Assembly: GCF_019303495.1 (NCBI RefSeq)
Contig: NZ_JAEVFI010000008.1
Location: 30,363 to 94,362, forward strand
From: Streptomyces sp. JJ66
Lineage (GTDB): Bacteria > Actinomycetota > Actinomycetes > Streptomycetales > Streptomycetaceae
Length of the DNA stretch: 64,000 nt
Direction of reading: 5' to 3'
The notes under the pieces are model-generated. The model did not search any database, was not told the origin of the DNA, and saw nothing but the letters and a program-made list of their open reading frames with translations. The stretch's first letter is position 1. The number at the start of each line of letters is the position of its first letter. Position numbers and translations under genes: made by a program. Of the stretch, positions 53,726 to 62,679 are shown piece by piece.

Positions 53726-54457
53726 GTGAGTCTGCTGCGCGACGACGACCTCGCCGCCGCCTTCGACCGGGCCGCCGGTGCCTACGACCGGCTGGTGGCC
53801 GCCAGCCCCGGCTACCACGGCCAGCTGCGGCTCTCCGCCCGGCGCCTGGGCCTGCCCGACGGCGGCCGGGACGCACGCGTGCTGGACCTCGGCTGCGGTA
53901 CCGGCGCCTCCACCCGCGCCCTGCTGGAGGCGGCACCGCTGGCGCACCTCGTGGCGGTGGACGCCTCGCCGGGCATGCTGCGCCGCGCGCGGGCCAAGCG
54001 CTGGCCGCAGCGGGTGCGGTTCGTGCACGCTGGCGCCGAACACCTGGAACAGGCGGGAGTGCGGGGGCCGTTCGACGCCGTGTTCGCCGCCTACCTGGTG
54101 CGTAACCTCACCGCTCCCGGCCCTGTCCTGCGCCGGGTGCGGGCGCTGCTGCGGCCGGGCGGCACGCTGGCGGTCCACGAGTACTGCCTGTCCGGCGCGG
54201 CCCGGCACCGGCTGGTGTGGAACACCGTGTGCCGCGCGGTGATCATCCCGGCCGGTTCGCTCGGCCCCGGCGGCCCGGGCCTCTACCGGCACCTGCGGCG
54301 CAGCGTGCTGGACTTCGACACCGTGCCCCGGTTCGCCGCCCGGCTGGCCCAGGCCGGGTTCGAGGAGGTCCGTGTCCAGGCCGTACCCGGCTGGCAGCGC
54401 GGCATCGTGCACACCTTCGTGGCCCGGCGCCCCGTGCGCGAAGTGCCGCCCGGCTGA
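53726..54457 (+). CDS. crtT: Class I methyltransferase of the carotenoid cluster (CrtT-like)
   Basis: 243 residues. It is UbiE-like: FDRAAGAYDRLVAASPGYHG, the SAM motif VLDLGCGTGASTRALLE and the later AYLVRNLTAPGPVLRRVRAL. In S. coelicolor and S. griseus carotenoid clusters a methyltransferase called CrtT lies between crtY and crtU; here the equivalent gene is separated and on the opposite strand. Its role in carotenoid formation is not established. The GTG at 53726 follows AGGGAG. It converges with the Rieske gene with 17 bases between. Confidence 0.8.
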   Translation: MSLLRDDDLAAAFDRAAGAYDRLVAASPGYHGQLRLSARRLGLPDGGRDARVLDLGCGTGASTRALLEAAPLAHLVAVDASPGMLRRARAKRWPQRVRFVHAGAEHLEQAGVRGPFDAVFAAYLVRNLTAPGPVLRRVRALLRPGGTLAVHEYCLSGAARHRLVWNTVCRAVIIPAGSLGPGGPGLYRHLRRSVLDFDTVPRFAARLAQAGFEEVRVQAVPGWQRGIVHTFVARRPVREVPPG

Positions 54458-54474
54458 GCGCGCGGCCGCGCGGT

Positions 54475-55476
54475 TCACGTCGTCCCCGGGAAGCGGCCCT
54501 GGCCGCGCAGCTGCCAGCGGCGCTCGGCGTAGGCGAGGTCGTCGCGCCACAGCCGCGCCGCCGCCCGCCGCATCAGCGGCCGCAGCAGCGGCGCCGCCGC
54601 CCGGGCCACCGCGAAACCCGGCCGCCGTGAGGTGGCGATCACGGCCTCGATGACAGCGGTGCGCGGCACGCGGGCGGGTGGCCCGGTCAGCGGCGTGGCG
54701 TGCGTCTCCACCACCGACGTGGCGCCCTCGCCGTCGAGGATGTGCATCACCAGCGTGCGCGGTTCCGGCGCGGTGAACGACGCCCGCACCGGCACCGCCG
54801 CCCGGCCGCCCACGCGATAGGCGACCTCCACCACGAACCGGTCGCCCTCGTCCGGGTCCGGCTCGGCGACGACGGTCAGCCGGGTGAAGGCGTAAGGGTG
54901 GAACCAGGCGCCGTGCCAGGGGTCGAGCCGGTTGGCGATCACGTCCTGCGGCTCGCAGGTGCCCACTACGGTCGTCACCGCCGCCACCGACACCTCCGGC
55001 CGGGGCCGCCGTGGCACCCGGGGCGCGGGCAGCGGCGATTCCCCGCCCGCGTCGTCCAGCCGCACCCACACCAGCACGCCGTCGTCGTGGACGGGAAACG
55101 GCTCCCAGCCGGGGCCGCCGCGCCGGGTCAGGGTGAGCCCGTGCCAGGGGCACACCAGCGTCCCGTCCACCACCGGGCTTTGGCACAGCGGGGCGCCCAG
55201 GTGGGGGCACGCCCCGGGACCCGCCGCCGTCGCGCCGTCCTGGCGCCGCCAGGCGACGACCTCCACCCCGGCCACCGTGCGGCCCAGCGGGCGCCCCGGC
55301 GGCAACTCCCGGCTCGCGCACAGCACGTACCAGTTCCCCGAGGGACGCGCCGTCGCCCGCGCCAGTGCCGCCTCGATCAGCTGCGGCCTGGCGGCGCGCC
55401 AGGTGGGCTCCTGCCGACTCCACTCCTGGGCGGGCAGCAGCCGCAGCGGGCCGCGCCAGCGCCGGCGCCCGGTCAA
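54475..55476 (-). CDS. crtV: Rieske (2Fe-2S) protein of the crtEIBV operon (DUF5914-like, CrtV)
   Basis: 333 residues. The Rieske ligands are Cys90, His92, Cys109 and His112 ([20 protein letters not shown]), giving a [2Fe-2S] centre. The C-terminal two thirds ([20 protein letters not shown]) resemble a START-like substrate domain without obvious iron ligands, as in DUF5914. It is the fourth gene in the crtE-I-B order, the place of crtV in S. griseus and S. coelicolor; the exact function of CrtV is unsettled. The start is a TTG overlapping the crtB stop (TTGA) with GAAGG upstream, an uncommon codon choice. Confidence 0.8.
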   Translation of the reverse strand: MTGRRRWRGPLRLLPAQEWSRQEPTWRAARPQLIEAALARATARPSGNWYVLCASRELPPGRPLGRTVAGVEVVAWRRQDGATAAGPGACPHLGAPLCQSPVVDGTLVCPWHGLTLTRRGGPGWEPFPVHDDGVLVWVRLDDAGGESPLPAPRVPRRPRPEVSVAAVTTVVGTCEPQDVIANRLDPWHGAWFHPYAFTRLTVVAEPDPDEGDRFVVEVAYRVGGRAAVPVRASFTAPEPRTLVMHILDGEGATSVVETHATPLTGPPARVPRTAVIEAVIATSRRPGFAVARAAAPLLRPLMRRAAARLWRDDLAYAERRWQLRGQGRFPGTT

Positions 55477-56465
55477 CAGCGGTACGCCTTCGTGCGCGGC
55501 GGGCCGGTGCCGTCACCGCGCACGGCGACGCGGGCCCGTCCGGCCGCGATGGCCGCCAGCCCGCCGAGCGCGACGGCCGCCCGGTACCGGCGCGGCACCA
55601 CCGCCCGGCGGTCCATCACCGCGTAGTCGGCGGCCTCGATGCGGTTCAGGATCGCGTGGTAGAGGACGAAGGCGGTCCGCACACACGGCCGGGACGCCGG
55701 GTGCAGCAGGTCGATGCCCTCGGCCGCGTGCCGGTAGATCCCGCGGGTGACGGCGATCGCCTCACGCAGCGCGGCCCGTACCCGCGGCTCGGTGGTTCCG
55801 GTGGCCCGGCACCACACCAGCAGCTCCCGGTACACGCCGTGCGCGGCCAGCAGGTCCCCGGGCAGGTAGATCCGGCCACGGTCCAGATCCTCGCCGACGT
55901 CCCGCAGGAAGTTGGTCAGCTGGAAGGCCACCCCGAGCGACGCCGCGTGCGGCGCGGCCTCCTCGCGCGGCGCCACCGTGCCCAGGACCGGCAGCAGCTG
56001 CAGGCCGATGACGGCGGCCGAGCCGTGCGTGTACGTGCGCAGCGCCTGCCAGCTGGGGTAGTCGGTGATGTGCAGGTCCATACGCATGGAATGCATGAAG
56101 TCGGTGAAGTGCGCGGGCTCGATGCGGTAGCGGGCGGCGGTGTCGGCGAGCGCGGCCAGCAGCGGGTGATCACTGCGCCCGGTGGCCAGCGCCTGCCGCA
56201 CGGTGGCGTCCAGCGCGTCCAGCGCCCGGGTCCGCGCGGCGGTGTCGGCCTGCCCGGGCACGCCCTCGACGTCATCCACGATGTCATCCGCGTGCCGGGC
56301 GAAGCCGTACAGCGCGTGCACCGCCGGGCGACGGCACGGCGTGAGCAACCGGGTGGCCAGGAAGTACGTCGCGCCGCCACGGGCGTTGACGCGGCGGCAG
56401 CGCTCGTACGCGGCGCGCAGCACCGGGTCGTGGACGCCAGCGGCGGCCAGCTCCCGCGCCGTCAC
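55473..56465 (-). CDS. crtB: Phytoene synthase (CrtB)
   Basis: 330 residues from the GTG at 56465, which overlaps the crtI stop (GTGA). The first aspartate-rich motif is HADDIVDD (from Asp60), the second is [11 protein letters not shown] preceded by NFLRDVG. Together with AFQLTNFL these identify a squalene/phytoene synthase. It condenses two geranylgeranyl diphosphates to phytoene. [13 protein letters not shown] and the [10 protein letters not shown] segment are typical of CrtB rather than HpnC/HpnD. It is coupled to crtI upstream and crtV downstream. Confidence 0.94.
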   Translation of the reverse strand: MTARELAAAGVHDPVLRAAYERCRRVNARGGATYFLATRLLTPCRRPAVHALYGFARHADDIVDDVEGVPGQADTAARTRALDALDATVRQALATGRSDHPLLAALADTAARYRIEPAHFTDFMHSMRMDLHITDYPSWQALRTYTHGSAAVIGLQLLPVLGTVAPREEAAPHAASLGVAFQLTNFLRDVGEDLDRGRIYLPGDLLAAHGVYRELLVWCRATGTTEPRVRAALREAIAVTRGIYRHAAEGIDLLHPASRPCVRTAFVLYHAILNRIEAADYAVMDRRAVVPRRYRAAVALGGLAAIAAGRARVAVRGDGTGPPRTKAYRC

Positions 56466-57997
56466 CGCGCACTCCCCGCAGGCGCTACGGCCACGGCCCG
56501 CCTGCCGAGCGGTGGACGCCGGTGGGTGCCGGTGACGCGGGCGGCGGCCAGCTTGCCGGAGATCACGGCCGTCGGCACGCCCACGCCCGGTGTGGTGCCG
56601 CAGCCAGCCAGCACCACGTTGTCCCAGCCGCGCGGCAGGTTGCGGGGGCGGAAGGGCCCGGTCTGCGCGACGGTGTGGGCGGCGGAGAACGGGGTGCCAG
56701 CGGCGAGCCCCTGCCGCGCCCAGTCGGCCGGGGTGACGACCTCCTCCAGCTCCAGGTCCGCGCCGAACCCGGCCAGCCCGCGCCGCTCCAGCTCGGCGTA
56801 CAGCTCGTCCCGGTAGCGGGGCGCGAGCCGTGGCCAGTCCTGACGGCCGCGCACCAGGTTGGGGCAAGGGGCGAGCAGGTAGTGCAGGTGCCGCCCCGGC
56901 GGCGCCAGCCGCGGGTCGGTGACGGTCGGACAGGTGAGCAGCAGCGAGGGGTCGCTCATCAGCTCCCCGGTGCGGGTCAGCTCGTCGAAGGTACGCCCCC
57001 AGGCGCGTCCGAAGGACAGGGTGTGGTGGGCCAGCTCCGGCCAGCTGCGGGGTCCGCCCAGGTGGGCCACCACCGCCGAGGGCGCGTACCGCAGCGGCAC
57101 TGGGCGGCGCGGGGCTCCGCCCAGCAGCCGGTAGGCGATGGGCAGGTCACAGGTCAGCACCACGGCGTCGCCCGGGATACGCCGGCCGTCCGTGGTGCGC
57201 ACCGCGACCGCCCGGCCGCCGACCCGCTCCAGCCCCTCCACCGTGGCGCCGTAGACCAGTTCGGCACCGGCCGACCGGGCCGCCCGCGCCATCGCGCGCG
57301 GCACGGCGTGCATCCCGCCGCGCGGGAACCAGACGCCGCCCACAGTGTCCATGTAGGCGATCACCGCGTACGCGGCGAGCGCGCGGGCGGGCGGCACCCC
57401 CGCGTACAGCGCCTGGAAGGTGAAGATCCGCCGCAGCCGCTCATCGCGCACGAACCGGCCCACCCGGCCGTGCCAGGAGGCGAAGCCGCCCACCGCCGCG
57501 AGGCGCACCAGGTCCGCGCCCAGCAGGCCCAGTGGGGAGTCGAAGTTGGCGTCGATGAACGAATGTGACTGCACCTGGTACAGCCGCTCCAGCCAGCGCC
57601 GCAGCCGCCGGTACCCGACTGCGTCCGCCAGGTTCACCTTCCGGCTGATCTCCGCCTCCATCGCGTGCGGGTCGCTGTGCACGTCGATCCGGGAACCGTC
57701 GGCGAAGCAGGCCCGGTAGACCGGGTCCAGCGGCAGCAGCTCCACGTGGTTAGCCAGCCCGGTACCGACCGCCGCCAGCGCCTCGTCGATCAGGCTGGGC
57801 ATCGTCAGCACCGTCGGACCGGTGTCGAGGTGGTAGCCGCCCATCACGGTGCGGCCCGCCCGGCCACCAGGCCCGCCCTCGCGCTCCACCACGGTCACCG
57901 ACCGGCCCGCGCCCAGCAGGTGCAGCGCCGCCGACAGCCCCGACAACCCGGCGCCGACCACGATGACGTGACCGGTGGGGCCCTCCACCGTCCTCAT
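56462..57997 (-). CDS. crtI: Phytoene desaturase (CrtI)
   Basis: 511 residues. The N-terminal FAD motif [18 protein letters not shown] and [20 protein letters not shown], and the C-terminal [20 protein letters not shown], are hallmark CrtI sequences. It introduces double bases into phytoene to give lycopene, bound to the membrane. The ATG overlaps the crtE stop (ATGA) and the stop overlaps crtB (GTGA), so the operon is translated as a tightly coupled set. Confidence 0.95.
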   Translation of the reverse strand: MRTVEGPTGHVIVVGAGLSGLSAALHLLGAGRSVTVVEREGGPGGRAGRTVMGGYHLDTGPTVLTMPSLIDEALAAVGTGLANHVELLPLDPVYRACFADGSRIDVHSDPHAMEAEISRKVNLADAVGYRRLRRWLERLYQVQSHSFIDANFDSPLGLLGADLVRLAAVGGFASWHGRVGRFVRDERLRRIFTFQALYAGVPPARALAAYAVIAYMDTVGGVWFPRGGMHAVPRAMARAARSAGAELVYGATVEGLERVGGRAVAVRTTDGRRIPGDAVVLTCDLPIAYRLLGGAPRRPVPLRYAPSAVVAHLGGPRSWPELAHHTLSFGRAWGRTFDELTRTGELMSDPSLLLTCPTVTDPRLAPPGRHLHYLLAPCPNLVRGRQDWPRLAPRYRDELYAELERRGLAGFGADLELEEVVTPADWARQGLAAGTPFSAAHTVAQTGPFRPRNLPRGWDNVVLAGCGTTPGVGVPTAVISGKLAAARVTGTHRRPPLGRRAVAVAPAGSAR

Positions 57998-59376
57998 GCC
58001 CGCACCCCCCCTGCGCCACTGGCCCCGTGCGGACGCCGCGCGTTGGCGGAGGGCCGCGCCGTGGCGGAGGGCTGCGCCGTGGCGGAGGGCTGCGCCGTGG
58101 CGGACGGCCCTACCGTGGCGGAGATGAGTGCCGTCAGCTCCCGCGCCGCGTCCGCCGCCAGCCCGGCCTGAGCGACGCAGGAAACGGCTTCGGCGGCCAG
58201 CGTGTCGATGCGCTCCTCCACCACCGCCCGCGCGCCCAGTTCCGTCAGCACCTCACGCACCCGCTCCAGCGCCACCGCGTTCAGCCCCCGGTCGCCCAGG
58301 GCGCGAACGAGCACCTGCTCGGCCGTCCGGTGCCCGCCCACCCGCGCCCGGTGCAGACCCACAGCCGCCAGATACGTGGGCTTCCCCTGCCGCACGTCCT
58401 CCCCGGCCGGTTTGCCGGTGACGGCCGGATCACCGAAGACGTCCAGCAGGTCGTCCCGCAGCTGGAAGGCCACCCCGGCGCACCGCCCCGCCCGCTCCAG
58501 CCCCTCGCGCACCGGCCGCTCGGCACCCCCGATCGCCGCGCCGAGCCCGAGTGGCCGCTGCACGGTGTACAGACCCGCCTTCAGATGGGCGATGCGCAGC
58601 GCCTGTGCCGGGCTCCGGTCCCCGGCCGCCTGGGCGTACAGGTCCAGGTACTGGCCCGCGACCATCTCCGTCCGCATGGCCCGCCACTGCTCGCCCGCGC
58701 GCTGCCGCACGGGGGCGGGCAGCTCCGCCTCCTGCCACAGGTCCTCGGCCCACACCAGCGCCAGGTCCCCGGCCAGCAGAGCCCCGGCCGCGCCGAACTC
58801 CCTGGCCGCACCGCCCAGCCCGCGCGCCCGGTGCCGGTCGGCGAACGCCTGGTGCGCGGAGGGCAGCCCGCGCCGCAGCGGTGCGGCGTCCATCAGGTCG
58901 TCGTGCACCAGCGCGCACGCCTGCAACAACTCCAGCGCCGCCCCGACGCGCAGCACCGCCTGCTCCGCGCGCTCCTCCGACCCGCCCGCGCGCCAGCCGC
59001 ACCACAGGAAGCGCGGCCGCAGCCGCTTCCCGCCAGCCAGCACCAGCCGCTCCACCAGCCCGGCGACGTCGGCCCCGAACCGGGCGTCCACGCCGTTGGC
59101 CTCGGCACACCGCTCGCCCAGCCAGGCGCGCAGCACCCCGTCAACCGCAGCGCCGACCTCGGTACCGGCGCCGCACTTGGTACCGCCCTCGGTACCGGTA
59201 CCGGTATCGCAGGGGAGCGAGCCAGGGGAAGGCTCCGGCCGCCGGGGACCACTCAGTGCGGACGGTGTTGTAGGGGTGGTGCTTCCCGTGGGGGGTACGG
59301 GCGATGCTGGGGGTGGCGTTGGGGCTGGCTGGGCGGCCGGGGCGGGCTGTAGGGCTGGGGTGGCCTGACGCCGCAT
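57994..59376 (-). CDS. crtE: Geranylgeranyl diphosphate synthase (CrtE)
   Basis: 460 residues from the ATG at 59376 (AAGGGAG upstream). The aspartate motifs are HDDLMD (Asp159-163) and RDDLLDVFGD (from Asp308). GGKRLRPRFLWCG is also typical. It makes C20 diphosphate for CrtB. The protein is about 100 residues longer than most: an N-terminal Pro/Ala/Gly-rich arm of about 75 residues and a C-terminal tail made of six-residue repeats (PSATAQ/PSATAR/PSANAR). It is the first gene of the crtEIBV operon. The extra ends are probably disordered and not needed for catalysis. Confidence 0.93.
   Translation of the reverse strand: MRRQATPALQPAPAAQPAPTPPPASPVPPTGSTTPTTPSALSGPRRPEPSPGSLPCDTGTGTEGGTKCGAGTEVGAAVDGVLRAWLGERCAEANGVDARFGADVAGLVERLVLAGGKRLRPRFLWCGWRAGGSEERAEQAVLRVGAALELLQACALVHDDLMDAAPLRRGLPSAHQAFADRHRARGLGGAAREFGAAGALLAGDLALVWAEDLWQEAELPAPVRQRAGEQWRAMRTEMVAGQYLDLYAQAAGDRSPAQALRIAHLKAGLYTVQRPLGLGAAIGGAERPVREGLERAGRCAGVAFQLRDDLLDVFGDPAVTGKPAGEDVRQGKPTYLAAVGLHRARVGGHRTAEQVLVRALGDRGLNAVALERVREVLTELGARAVVEERIDTLAAEAVSCVAQAGLAADAARELTALISATVGPSATAQPSATAQPSATARPSANARRPHGASGAGGVRA
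58036..58110. repeat. 18-base tandem repeat inside the 3' end of crtE
   Basis: The unit around GCCGTGGCGGAGGGCTGC recurs at 18-base steps, about four times with increasing divergence, and encodes the repeated hexapeptide at the CrtE C-terminus. The length is a multiple of three, so copy number can change without breaking the frame. Confidence 0.75.
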
Positions 59377-59620
59377 CGCGGCTCCCTTCGGCGCTGTGGG
59401 TCACGGGTTGCGGTCCGCTCGTCGGCGGCGGGGAAGGGCTGGTGGGGGAGGTACCGAGTGCTGGGCTGCTGCCCGTCCGCGCTATTACGCCGCGTCACGT
59501 AGAAGCACGCAGGGCTACAGTAGGTTACACAGAGTTCCCTGTGTTGCTCCGCTCTCCCCGCTGCCCGTGTCGGAGGTAGCGCCGCCCCTTGATCCCGTGA
59601 GCCCCAGGTAAGGGCGCTCC
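59377..59620. other. Divergent control region of the crtE operon
   Basis: 244 bases between crtE and the small plus-strand frame at 59621. The part from 59488 to 59560 is relatively AT-rich and contains the inverted repeat at 59527. A GGAAC on the minus strand (59538-59534) resembles an ECF -35 element, but no matching -10 is clear. No lit-type regulator gene is inside the window. Confidence 0.35.
59527..59544. promoter_or_regulatory. Inverted repeat in the crtE upstream region
   Basis: ACACAG-AGTTCC-CTGTGT, perfect 6-6-6, about 150 bases upstream of the crtE start and 77 bases before the GTG at 59621. Candidate operator for the light-responsive or other regulator of the carotenoid operon. 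Confidence 0.4.
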
Positions 59621-59872
59621 GTGAACCTCCGCGCCCTGAGGGGGCGACCGGCAGGGGAAGCCCTCCCCGCCGCGCTCGATCACCGTCCGACCGGGCTTCC
59701 GCTGGGCGCCTACGTGCTTCAGCGCCTAGCTGTGCGGGTCGCGGGGGAGCACATCACACCCGCGCAGGTAGGCGCGCACTTCAGCGTGCGCAGCATGCCC
59801 CTGGCGCACGGCACGGAGGACTACGGCGTCCCCGCCGCGCTCGACGCCGTACTCGGCGGCACATGTGGGTAA
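59621..59872 (+). CDS. Small hypothetical protein
   Basis: 83 residues starting with GTG after AAGGGCG. The sequence is of ordinary mixed composition (LGAYVLQRLAVRVAGEHITP, GTEDYGVPAALDAVLGG), unlike the Arg/Pro-rich chance frames nearby, but I do not recognise a family. It lies between the crtE control region and the converging SLOG gene. It may be a remnant of, or partner to, the adjacent regulatory pair. Low confidence. Confidence 0.35.
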   Translation: MNLRALRGRPAGEALPAALDHRPTGLPLGAYVLQRLAVRVAGEHITPAQVGAHFSVRSMPLAHGTEDYGVPAALDAVLGGTCG

Positions 59873-59936
59873 CACCGTCTCGACCCGCGCCCGGACGGCG
59901 CTTTCGGCCCCGCCCCTCCCCCGTAGCGAGGCCGGA

Positions 59937-60431
59937 TCAGCTGGTGCGTGCGGACCCCTCAGGCCAGACCACTCGCACAGGGAGCCCGGCCTGCCGGGCG
60001 GCAGCTACCACGTCTGCGGTGCCGCCACCCTTCGCGCTGGGCGGCTGGCCGTTCCACACCGCCACCAGCTGCTCCCCGCGCTCCAGTAGCACCGCGTTCG
60101 CAGCCTCATACGCCTCACGGCTGGCCGTCTCGTAAGGCATCACCACCACATCGACGGCAGCATCCACCAGCCGGTCGAAGGTGGGCGCGTGGTCGGGCTT
60201 CACCTTCCGCTCCCGGTAGTCCCGCGACGGCACCAACACCACCAGCTGCCCCCCTGCCTCAAGGACGGCTTCAGCGAAGAGCGTGTCCGAGCCGCGCGCG
60301 ATGCACGACACCCCGACCAGGCCGCCGTCCCGGTACTCCGCGAGGAGCTTCCGCAAGGCGTCCCGCACCAGCGGCACCGTGTCGTCGGTCAGGTCCATGT
60401 GCCCTGTCACAGCCAGCGTAGTCACGACCAT
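59937..60431 (-). CDS. SLOG-type Rossmann nucleotide-ligand-binding protein
   Basis: 164 residues from the ATG at 60431. TTLAVTGHMDLTDDTVPLVR, VGVSCIARGSDTLFAEAVLE, and VDVVVMPYETASREAYEAAN form the pattern of the SLOG superfamily, predicted to bind or produce nucleotide-derived messengers. The upstream TPR gene ends 4 bases before this start (TGAGGGGATG), so the two were an operon; a regulator followed by a SLOG protein is a recurring Streptomyces pair. The IS630 element upstream has probably removed its natural promoter. Confidence 0.72.
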   Translation of the reverse strand: MVVTTLAVTGHMDLTDDTVPLVRDALRKLLAEYRDGGLVGVSCIARGSDTLFAEAVLEAGGQLVVLVPSRDYRERKVKPDHAPTFDRLVDAAVDVVVMPYETASREAYEAANAVLLERGEQLVAVWNGQPPSAKGGGTADVVAAARQAGLPVRVVWPEGSARTS

Positions 60432-60435
60432 CCCC

Positions 60436-60986
60436 TCAGCTCGACAGCAGGTCGCGGATACTATCCCGTGCCTGGGCGACACCGCGCGAGACCTCCCGGC
60501 CGACCGTGTACGGGTAGAGCTGCCCCAGTTGCGCGCGAACCCGCCCGGACTGCGTCCCGCGCGCTACTTCCACGGCCTGCCCTGTGTGTTCGACTGCGCC
60601 AGCCATGTCGCCGGAGAGGAAGGCGCATTCAGCAAGCCCGATCCAGTCCAGTGCGTGACTGCGCGCCGCTTCACTGCCACGCTGTTGCACCGCTTTGCGG
60701 ATCTCCGTGGCGGCGGCTTCGGCGTGCGCAACCGGGTCCCTCCTAGCCAGGTCCAAGAGTCGCCCCCCGGTGACCCCGGCGAGTTCGGCTTCGTCGAAGT
60801 AGGCGATCCAGTACGGCTCGTTGCCGGGTGTCGCGCCAGCCAGAGCGTCGCGGGCCTGCTCGGTTGCCCGGCCGAACGCGGCAGTGCGGCCCATCACGGC
60901 GTAGGCCCATGCTTCCCGGGTGTGCAACATGGCCCTCACCCGGGGATTCCCGGCGTAACGGGCGCCCTCCTGTGCGAGTCGTACTA
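60436..60986 (-). pseudogene. TPR regulator C-terminal fragment, cut by IS630
   Basis: About 183 residues of helical TPR-type sequence (MLHTREAWAYAVMGRTAAFG, EPYWIAYFDEAELAGVTGGR, LGQLYPYTVGREVSRG) resembling the C-terminal half of Streptomyces XRE-TPR regulators. The frame enters the IS element at 60986 and the N-terminal part, including any DNA-binding domain, is absent; it is not found on the far side of the IS either. The insertion was therefore accompanied by a deletion or rearrangement. Confidence 0.8.
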
Positions 60987-60991
60987 GTGGC

Positions 60992-61019
60992 TTGTCATGC
61001 AGCCTTGGCCGGGTAATCG
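60992..61019. repeat. Left terminal inverted repeat of IS630
   Basis: TTGTCA, a 7-base variable part, then TTGGCCGGGTAATCG. It contains the transposase stop codon. Confidence 0.8.
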
Positions 61020-62091
61020 GTCCATGAGCGGATCGGTGATTCGGTCGCGAAGGCTTTCTTCGGTTCGGCGCGGGCATTGCGCCAGCGGATGTAGGCGGCG
61101 ATGGCGGTGTTCTGCTCGTTGTGGCTGCGGTGGTCGGTGCCGTTGAGTGCGAAGTAGCGCAGGGCGGCGAACTCGGCTTCGATCCAGTTTAGCCAGGAGC
61201 CGTAGGTCGGCAAAAAGACCAGCTCGATGTCGTGGGTGGCGGCCCAGGCGCGGACGTTGGCGTGCTTGTGCGGGGCGAAGTTGTCCAGCACTACGTACAG
61301 CTTCTCCCCGGGCCAGCGGGCGCGCAGGGCCTTGAGCAGTCCGAGGAACTCGTGCCAGCGCTTGCGTGGGCGGATGCGGTAGTACAGCCTGCCGGTGGCC
61401 AGGTCGAGGGCGGCGAGCATGTGCATCACGCCGTCGTGGCGGTTGTAGGTGGCCCGCAGCCGGCGCGGACGCCGCACCGGCCCCCACGCCTTGCCCTTGC
61501 GGGGCATCAGGTTCAGCGGTCCGAACTCGTCGGCGCATATCACCCGCCCGTCGGTGGGCGGGGTGTCGTACAGCGCCAGGACGCGGCGCATCTTGGCGAT
61601 GAAATCCGGGTCGGTGGACGCCTTCCAGGTGGTAGTGATCTTCCAGGAGACCTTCCCCGCGCGCAGGATCCGGCGCAGGGTCTCCCGGCTGATGGACGCG
61701 GTCACCTTCTGCTTGACCAAGTGCTCGGCGAGCTTGCTCAGGCTCCAGGTGGAGAACGCGGTGATCTTCCAGTCGGCGGGGGACGTCCGGGCGATCAGAC
61801 AGATATGCTCACGCACCTCGTCACTGATGGTCCTGGGACGCCCCCGCTCCATTTTGGGTCCAGCGCCTCGAACCCCCGCTCGTTGAAGGCGTGGACGACA
61901 TCGCGGACGTAGTCCTCACTGACCTGCATCAGCGAGCAGATGTCCTTGACCGTCTGGCCCTGTGCCGACATCAGCACCACGATCGCCCGCCGCAGCTTGA
62001 CCGGGTCCTTCGCAGTCCGGCTGACCCGCTGCAGACGACGGCCTTCGTCCATACTGACCGGCCGGACGAACACACTCGGTCGACGTCCCAC
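60995..62091 (-). CDS. IS630 transposase, two frames joined by a -1 shift
   Basis: The first frame (GTG at 62091, after GGAGGTGG) encodes the helix-turn-helix part (DICSLMQVSEDYVRDVVHAF) and runs to FEALDPKWSGG. The second frame resumes with GRPRTISDEVREHICLIART and carries the DDE residues in VICADEFGPLN, YVVLDNFAPHKH and WLNWIEAEFAAL. A -1 slip on the five-G run (plus-strand 61841-61845) yields the canonical DPKW-GGRPRTIS join and about 365 residues. IS630 elements are known to use programmed frameshifting, so the element may be active; a mutation is the alternative. Confidence 0.82.
61841..61845 (-). other. Probable -1 frameshift site of the IS630 transposase
   Basis: Minus-strand AGC GGG GGC: after the GGG codon, re-reading one G gives GGG CGT and restores the conserved GRPRTIS sequence. 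A five-G run is a plausible slippery site. Confidence 0.55.
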
Positions 62092-62146
62092 AACCACCTC
62101 CAAGATCACACCTCAGAGGAAGCCTGCCCAACACCGGGCAGCCAGT

Positions 62147-62174
62147 CGATTACCCGGCCAACGATCGCTGACAA
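62147..62174. repeat. Right terminal inverted repeat of IS630
   Basis: Reverse complement of the left end: outer TTGTCA, variable GCGATCG, and the identical 15-base core. Confidence 0.8.
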
Positions 62175-62270
62175 CCTTGCAACATCATCAGACTGCTACA
62201 GTCGTCTGTCACGAGCACAACAACCCCTATGCGCGCAAGAGGCTCGACGACAGAGGAGGCAGGACCAACC

Positions 62271-62477
62271 ATGTGGCGCCTGATGCTGTTCTTCCAGGGT
62301 GTCCTCGGGCTCGGCGTCGTCGTCATGTCGCTGGTCAGCGGCCTGATGGTGCTCCGCCACGACGGCCCGAGCACCGAGCTGGCACAGTCCGTCGGCCTGC
62401 TCGTTCTGCTCCTTGGTCTGCTTCTGGTCACCGGGCGCTGGATGACCGGGCGTTGGTTCAGGTGGTCGCGCCGCTGA
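62271..62477 (+). CDS. Small two-helix membrane protein
   Basis: 68 residues from the ATG at 62271, with AGGAGG 11 bases upstream. There are two hydrophobic helices (LMLFFQGVLGLGVVVMSLVS and SVGLLVLLLGLLLVTGRW) and a basic tail (WFRWSRR), so a small inner-membrane protein. I recognise no family. It lies just beyond the IS630 right end and is followed by a strong terminator, indicating an independent, probably expressed gene. Confidence 0.62.
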   Translation: MWRLMLFFQGVLGLGVVVMSLVSGLMVLRHDGPSTELAQSVGLLVLLLGLLLVTGRWMTGRWFRWSRR

Positions 62478-62548
62478 CGCCGGCCCTCCCCGGCACGGTG
62501 GGCGAACAGCCCCGCTCCACCACCGCGCAGGCCCGCAGTAGAACCCGA

Positions 62549-62576
62549 CGGAGCCCCGCCCACCGGCGGGGCTCCG
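62549..62576 (+). terminator. Strong hairpin terminator after the small membrane protein
   Basis: A perfect 12-bp stem (CGGAGCCCCGCC / GGCGGGGCTCCG) with a 4-base loop, 72 bases after the stop at 62477. Confidence 0.85.
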
Positions 62577-62679
62577 CCATTGCGGCCGCCGCTCACTCAT
62601 ACCTAGGCACCGCGATCGTGGCCGTCTGCACCGCGAGCTGGGGCGCGGGCGCGTACGCGGTCAGGGCAGTGGGGGCACC

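Larger units (their letters stand above)
60987..62179 (-). mobile_element. IS630 family insertion sequence
   Basis: About 1.19 kb, delimited by inverted ends at 60992-61019 and 62147-62174. These share the perfect 15-base core TTGGCCGGGTAATCG plus an outer TTGTCA, with 23 of 28 positions identical. The left end abuts a TA (60985-60986), the IS630 target; the right side has CA instead, so a clean TA duplication is not seen. The exact outer borders are estimated. Confidence 0.8.

Noticed and set aside
59534..59538. ECF sigma-factor -35 element (GGAAC) for crtE
   Set aside because: No matching -10 at the right distance, and it lies about 158 bases upstream of the start codon.
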